Both the position numbers and the translations under genes were made by a program. A DNA stretch of 64,000 bases, taken from positions 9,994,001-10,058,000 of the forward strand of contig NC_089037.1 in NCBI RefSeq assembly GCF_034140825.1, given 5' to 3'. Source of the DNA: Oryza sativa Japonica Group. Taxonomy: Eukaryota; Streptophyta; Magnoliopsida; Poales; Poaceae. Shown piece by piece: positions 59,026-64,000 of this stretch (position 1 is the first letter of the stretch; each line of letters opens with the position of its first letter). Below the pieces are notes generated by a model. It made no database searches. It was not told the DNA's origin and saw only the letters and a program-made list of their open reading frames with translations.

Positions 59026-61500
59026 CTTCTGGAGAGGGACTTACTACAGCGGTACAACTGCAATGGGTGCTAATATAAATTTAGATGTAAGATTTGCTCG
59101 TCTGCGTATGTTCGGTAGTTTGAATTTCTGACTTGATCACATTGCTAGTTTGCCTTTGGTGTGGACTCGAGCAGACATGTGTTTGCTCACGCGTGGTGTT
59201 TTATTCTCACCAGTCCAAGAACATGGTTTTCAGCAAAGATCATCGTGCTCGGATGATCTTTGTGTTCTTGACAGTTGACAGGTTCTGTGTGCTTGCTTAG
59301 CATGACAAATGAGGGTTATGGTATTCTTGTTTGATTTGGCAATAACTTGTACCTTCGGTATTTGAGGTCAATGTAATATGGATTTCTTTATGATTGCCAG
59401 TGAACACTGTGAACTGTTGATGCCCGTGCAAATTTTCTAGTTCCCTCTGTCCGAAAAAAAATATCAAATCCTTGTAGATTCATCTGTATGATTTGAGTTT
59501 TTATGGGATAGAGAGAGTACCTTTTGAGCACAGTCAAAACATTATGGCAAAATTTGTCATAGGCCATTGAAAGATTATGGCCTTTGCTTGTGGATACCGC
59601 TAATGAGACATTGTCATTGGATATTCCAATTCTGTTAACATTTGCTTTTGGACACTATGGGAATTACTTTCTTCAGGTTGATAATACTTGTTTTCGACAA
59701 AGATATGGTCTCCAAAAAGTAACTTTGACAACTAGTTTCTATTATAATATATATAGAAACATCAACAAATATATGATTTTATTTGAGGTATTTTTTAAGA
59801 CTAATTTATACATATGGTTTTATATTTGTAAATAAACATTTTAGATTTTATTTATAGTCAAAGATTTTAAATTTTGACCAATATTATTAGCTCAAAGGGA
59901 GTATGTATAAAGTGGAATGTCCATAGCCCCATCTTCATCTTTCCCTTTTTCTCCTACCAGGCCATTGCATTGCACCTCTCCACCATCCTTGTTCTCCCTC
60001 CACACTTCCTTGGCCTTACAACACTTCACCCTTTGGTAGGAGCTACTTTGTTGAACAATGAAGCACTCCATTGTTCGCCACCATAGTGAGTAGAATGACG
60101 TTGGCTGCTCTTTTCATTGTAGCATCACCACATTGTTACCGAATGGTACCTCCTCAAACCCAGCCACAACCATGTACTCTCTCCACCCTTTCTACCCCTC
60201 ACCAATAACTTATGTCGTGAGATTCGTGCCAACCTTGGGCTCTAGCAGCCACCTCTCTCGTACGCCCTTTCCTTGAATGTCACATATGTTGACTCCAAGA
60301 ACCGCAACAACACCTCAAACCTTATCATGAACTCATCCGCTGCCATCGTCATCCGGTTCAAGCTCCGAGAGAAGAACCAACTTAGGGTTGGGGCCTCCGA
60401 TCTCTTCACTCCTTGATATATAGCGGACTGGCCAAACTAGGGCATTTCTCCCTGTCATCATTCCTTGAGTCCATCTAGAGTGTAGAATCATACCGCAGCA
60501 TCCCTACCGTCCACAAGCTTGCTCATCCTTGCGTCCGTAGTTTCAAGTGCAATGGAGGAATGAGAGAGATGGAGAGAGGAAATACAAAAGAGAGATGGAA
60601 GATGACATGGGTGGCGCTAGTTTGTAAAAAGGTAGCAGGAAGTTATTTATTTAAATTTCTCTCTCCTACTCGATTGAAAATAATACTTTAATAATAGTCT
60701 TGCCAAAAGTTAACTTTTCAACGTCGTGCATGTACTTCTTCCATCTTAAAAAAATAATTTTATTTTTATTTACATTAAAGTTTGAGAAAGTGAGAGATAA
60801 ATATATCAAAGCTTAAAAATATGAGGGGCTAATGTCCTGGAGTTTGAAAAAAATAAAAAGCATTATAGTCTTTTGATTTTATACTAGTACGCGTGAGACA
60901 TGGAAAATTAGTCTTTTTGACTGAGGTAGTAGCAACCTTTTTTTTATCAAACACAATACGGAGTACAATCTAATCGTAATTCTGTCTACTGCCATCCGTG
61001 CACGAAGCGATTAAACATAAAATCATTAGTCCTCCAGTGGATGCAAAATTTCAAACGGTAAGCGAGAAAAGTAATTTGTTTGCGGTTAACCCGAAGAGTT
61101 TATCTAAGCTGCTGTTCCAGTTACAGTCTACAGAACCAGACCAGATCAGCGATGATACCGTATAGTAATTGGTAAATGTGTCAGCAAAGCAGCTTTCTGG
61201 TTCGCAAAAGTCCGTGGCAATGACAAAAACTGGCAGAAAAGTTGTGGCCCTTTGCAATTAGTGGAAATCAAACCACACCAACCATCGCATCAGAAAGAAA
61301 ACAAAGCATACGAGACAAAAAAGCCGAACAGATCCGCAAAGCTAATCAACGTTTTCAAGATCCCCATTCCTACGCTGGGGCAGCCGAGAGAACGTCAGGA
61401 GCTCCGAGAGTGACCGAGACCCGACTCCATCGTCTCATTCACTCACTTCCCTGGTCTAGTCACCACCGTTGTCGTTTCCTTTCCTTTCCAGAATTCCAGT
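59026..61500. other. Intergenic, mostly decayed repeats
   Basis: Contains a short Stowaway at 59440-59517 and Stowaway-like AT-rich sequence at about 59680-59895 ending CTCAAAGGGAGTA. C/T-rich text at 59930-60560 looks like old coding or element-derived sequence with many stops and no recognisable product. I could not bound any gene. Confidence 0.4.
59440..59517. mobile_element. Short Stowaway MITE (78 bp)
   Basis: TA flanks both ends. Ends are GTTCCCTCTGTCCGAAAAA and TTTATGGGATAGAGAGAG, and the interior CTTGTAGATTCATCTGTATG resembles other short Stowaways. The TIRs are worn. Confidence 0.6.
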
Positions 61501-63100
61501 AGTACCGCGCAGCGCGCAGCGTGCGTTTCCCTTCCCGTGGACGAGGTCGGCGCGTTTCACGGTGCACGCCACGGCGTGTGCACGCACGCGCCATTCCGTC
61601 GTGCCGCGCGCGGCCCACCGTTCTTCGCTGCGTGTGTAGCAGTGCAGCACACGGGCCAACCGCGAGTTGGTAGTTGGTGCCAGCCAGCGAGCTAGGCAGC
61701 GACATGGCATCGGTTCGTACGTACGTAGTACGTGCGGCTGGAGCCCGCGCGCGGCAGAGCGCGTCACGTGTTACACAACGAACTAACGGTGCGTGGCCCG
61801 GTGGAGCCGGGAAGCGGTCGCCGTCGGTGAACAGGACAGTGTGCACTAGTGGTGGTGGTGGTGACCGGATCTTGCATGGGCGTGCATGACCAGGTAGCAT
61901 ATGATAGTGACCAACTGGCCACGCCACACACGCACGCTGGCCCGCCTCGGCCGGCCGGTCGATATTTCTGCGGCCAGGCACACAGGGAACGCAGAATCTT
62001 TTTATTACGTTTCATGTGTGTCGCATCTCCGCTACCGAACAATCGCCTTTTGACTAGCAGGGGCCATGACGCCCGACGTTTTCCATCGCAGTTTTTTTTT
62101 CAGTTTTTTTTTCCTGGTGCAGTTCTTGCTAGTGGCACAAGTTGGCAGGTTAATATCAAAGAATCAAGACCAAAGGTTTTATTAGTATTGGTGTTACCGT
62201 CGGGTTTTGTTTAGTTTAAACGAGACAGAAATGCGACGTTGAGTTTTTAAAAATATCTCGAGTTCCTTTTTTTTTCTCTCCTGAAGGAGTAGAACAACCG
62301 GTACAAGTGGCGACTTTTATTTTAGTGTTATAAACAATGCGCCCAGCGCATCTGAGCTTTTCAAGCAGCAGTCGACCATTTCCATCGTACAGTGAAGTGA
62401 TTGACCGGATTATTACTGAGGGGAATATGCTCGGCCGGCCTGTTGGCCAAAGCCCGGCGAGCAAGGGCCACGCTTGAGCCTCTTTGCCCATCCGGTGGGT
62501 GCACCATGTGCCACACTGCATAGCACGGTAGCGCTAGCACTAGCACTAGCAGCCGTAGCCGCAAGCCGACGCGATGATGCATCCTACTACAGCCGTAGCC
62601 GCAGCAGCAGCCGCGCCCCGCGCAAAGCGTGCAAGCCAGCATCACACAAACACAAATCTGGGAAGCCGTGTAGCGCGCGTCATCACGTCGTCCCGTCGTC
62701 CTGCTCCGCGCCGCGCCGCATCAGCGCTGTGTCAGTCATCCCACCCACTCACCCACCCACCCACCCTGATCGCAACGCCACGCGCGCGAGCGAGCACTAG
62801 CGATCGATCAGGCCGTGCGCGAGGGCAACAAGGCGACGGAAACCGAAAGCAAATCCACGCCACCGGCGAGCCCGTCCATCCAAAGCGATGCACACCGAGA
62901 GGGAACAAAACAGAAAGTGTGAGAGAGAGAGAGGAAAAAAAATAATAAAAGAGCGGAGAGACAGAAGCCTACGAACGGGCAAAGCGGCCGCCACGTAGAC
63001 GTGTACATCTTCTCCGGTAACACCGCCCAAAACTCCCCCCCTTCATCACTTTTTTAATAATCCGCGACGACGCCGAGCGATTATTAGTATTAAAGTGAAG
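61501..63100 (+). promoter_or_regulatory. GC-rich upstream region of a gene beyond the right edge
   Basis: GC-rich, CpG-dense sequence with CACC/CCAC repeats (about 62745-62766) and purine-rich parts (GAGAGAGAGAGAGG near 62920) leads into the leader exon at about 63100. Many frames on both strands are compositional. No gene is supported inside. Confidence 0.4.
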
Positions 63101-63254
63101 TGTGAGCTCCAAGTCCGAACCCCCCAAAACCTCCCGTCTCTTCCCGTCCCCGCTCCAGTGGGCGGGCTCTCTCCCTCTTCCTCCTCCGCTCCGCTCCACC
63201 TCGGTTGACCACCACCCGATCGGCGGCGAGGGCGGGGAGCTCCGGCGTGCTCAG
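63100..63254 (+). other. Probable 5' untranslated exon of a gene continuing past the window
   Basis: A pyrimidine-rich GC leader (CTCCCGTCTCTTCCCGTCC ... CTCTCCCTCTTCCTCCTCCG) ends GTGCTCAG|GTAATCC at 63254/63255, a good donor. The sequence after it (CCATCCATCCATCCATCC, then T-rich) reads like a leader intron that continues to the window end. No coding exon lies within the window. Confidence 0.5.
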
Positions 63255-64000
63255 GTAATCCATCCATCCATCCATCCACGCTGCTGCTCGGCTCTTGTAG
63301 GTTTTTGATTCCCCTCGTTTGGGTACGCTCTTGCTGTGGTTCCTGCTGTTTGTTGTGTAGTCGCCTCTCTGGCTGATACGCTGGGTTTGGGGGATTCGGT
63401 CGGGAGCTGAGGGTGGTTTTGAGCTCAGATTTGGGACGGGTGGCGCGGTCGGCTCGTTTTGGGAGGAGGGCGCCCCGGGGGTGATTTCATGGGCTTGGTC
63501 GAGGTGGGGGATGGGGAATTGAGTGGTGTTTTGTGCTGATTGGGCGTGTGGCGGTGTGGGGATTTGGTAGAGGCGACGCCTAAACACTAGGGGAGTTGTC
63601 GGCTCCCCTTTCTCATGTTTCTCTTAGATCTACGAATAGAGTTTCTCTTCTCCATAGGAGTTGTGATTGGTCGCTCAATCGTTATTTTTTTTGGTTTGTC
63701 AGTTGGTCGATCCCACTTTCCTCAAGTTTGATTTCTCGTTAGGAAGATCTTTCCGCTCGAGAGATTCTGATTCCTTTTCGATTCCATCCCGTCCTTGTAT
63801 GGACGGGCCGCAGTATCGGATTAGCAAATCCATGTGAATAACATAAGCTAGATTAACTTGTATGGTATTTCCGTATTTATATCCCGATCCTACCATTCAC
63901 CGAAAGATTTTTTTTAAAAAAAAACTTGTGTGGTAAAAATATTTGCCTGTGTTGTGCTAATTATGCGTTAGTTTGATGAATGAATTTTTACCTTGTATCT

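Noticed and set aside
59930-60560. C/T-rich stretch that looks faintly coding
   Set aside because: Stops in all frames and no recognisable product; possibly an old element remnant, but no ends could be placed.
62745-62766. CACC/CCAC short tandem repeats considered as a CRISPR-like array
   Set aside because: Simple sequence without unique spacers; this is plant nuclear DNA.
61460-63279. Many GC-rich frames near the right edge
   Set aside because: They overlap on both strands and lack motifs; the region reads better as promoter and untranslated leader of a gene beyond the window.

Overview
This is plant nuclear DNA, almost certainly from rice (Oryza sativa or a very close relative). Three observations point there. 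Gene starts are GC-rich and grade into AT-rich introns, which is typical of grasses. Stowaway-, Tourist- and Mutator-like MITEs are very dense. The neighbouring genes also match rice genes I know: an IRX9-type GT43, PDIL5-1 and metallothionein MT1B side by side suggest chromosome 3 around Os03g0287800 to Os03g0289000. The locus name is from memory and was not searched. All exon models below were built by hand from splice sites and reading-frame continuity; each one closes in frame.

Layout. 1-3.2 kb: the 3' tail of a LINE-like element, a short repeat pair, a TIR element and a GC-rich promoter. 3.28-7.24 kb (+): IRX9-type GT43 (3 coding exons). 9.76-11.78 kb (-): PDIL5-1 (4 exons). 14.13-14.72 kb (+): type 1 metallothionein. 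15.2-27.6 kb: a transposon island with no intact gene. It holds a minus-strand non-LTR retroelement with 15-bp target duplications, a 3.7-kb Helitron, a MULE-like element, a Tourist MITE, a lone LTR inside a LINE-like tail, a second MULE MITE and an 885-bp Harbinger-like element. 29.36-34.01 kb (+): alpha/beta hydrolase. 36.70-37.28 kb (+): COX16. 37.99-42.97 kb (+): RNA pseudouridine synthase 5 (14 exons). 43.98-46.82 kb (+): taxilin-like coiled-coil protein (11 exons, one GC-AG intron). 47.91-49.83 kb (-): PAP2/dolichyl-diphosphatase-like phosphatase. 51.85-55.36 kb (+): TMEM209-like membrane protein. 56.44-59.03 kb (+): a Pro/Lys/Ser-rich protein I do not recognise. 63.1-64 kb: probable untranslated leader exon of a gene lying beyond the window.

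The genes are ordinary, independently transcribed housekeeping or structural genes: Golgi xylan synthesis, ER folding, metal binding, mitochondrial complex IV assembly, RNA modification, vesicle tethering, lipid phosphate metabolism and a nuclear-envelope-type protein. I see no operon-like logic, CRISPR array, viral cassette or new multi-gene system. The points most worth a second look are two enzymes that lack their family's usual catalytic acidic residue (GT43 DxD; RluA-type Asp to Gly), a non-canonical CKHC thioredoxin site, a GC-AG intron, a G15 tract just before a start codon, and the well-bounded mobile elements with readable target duplications.
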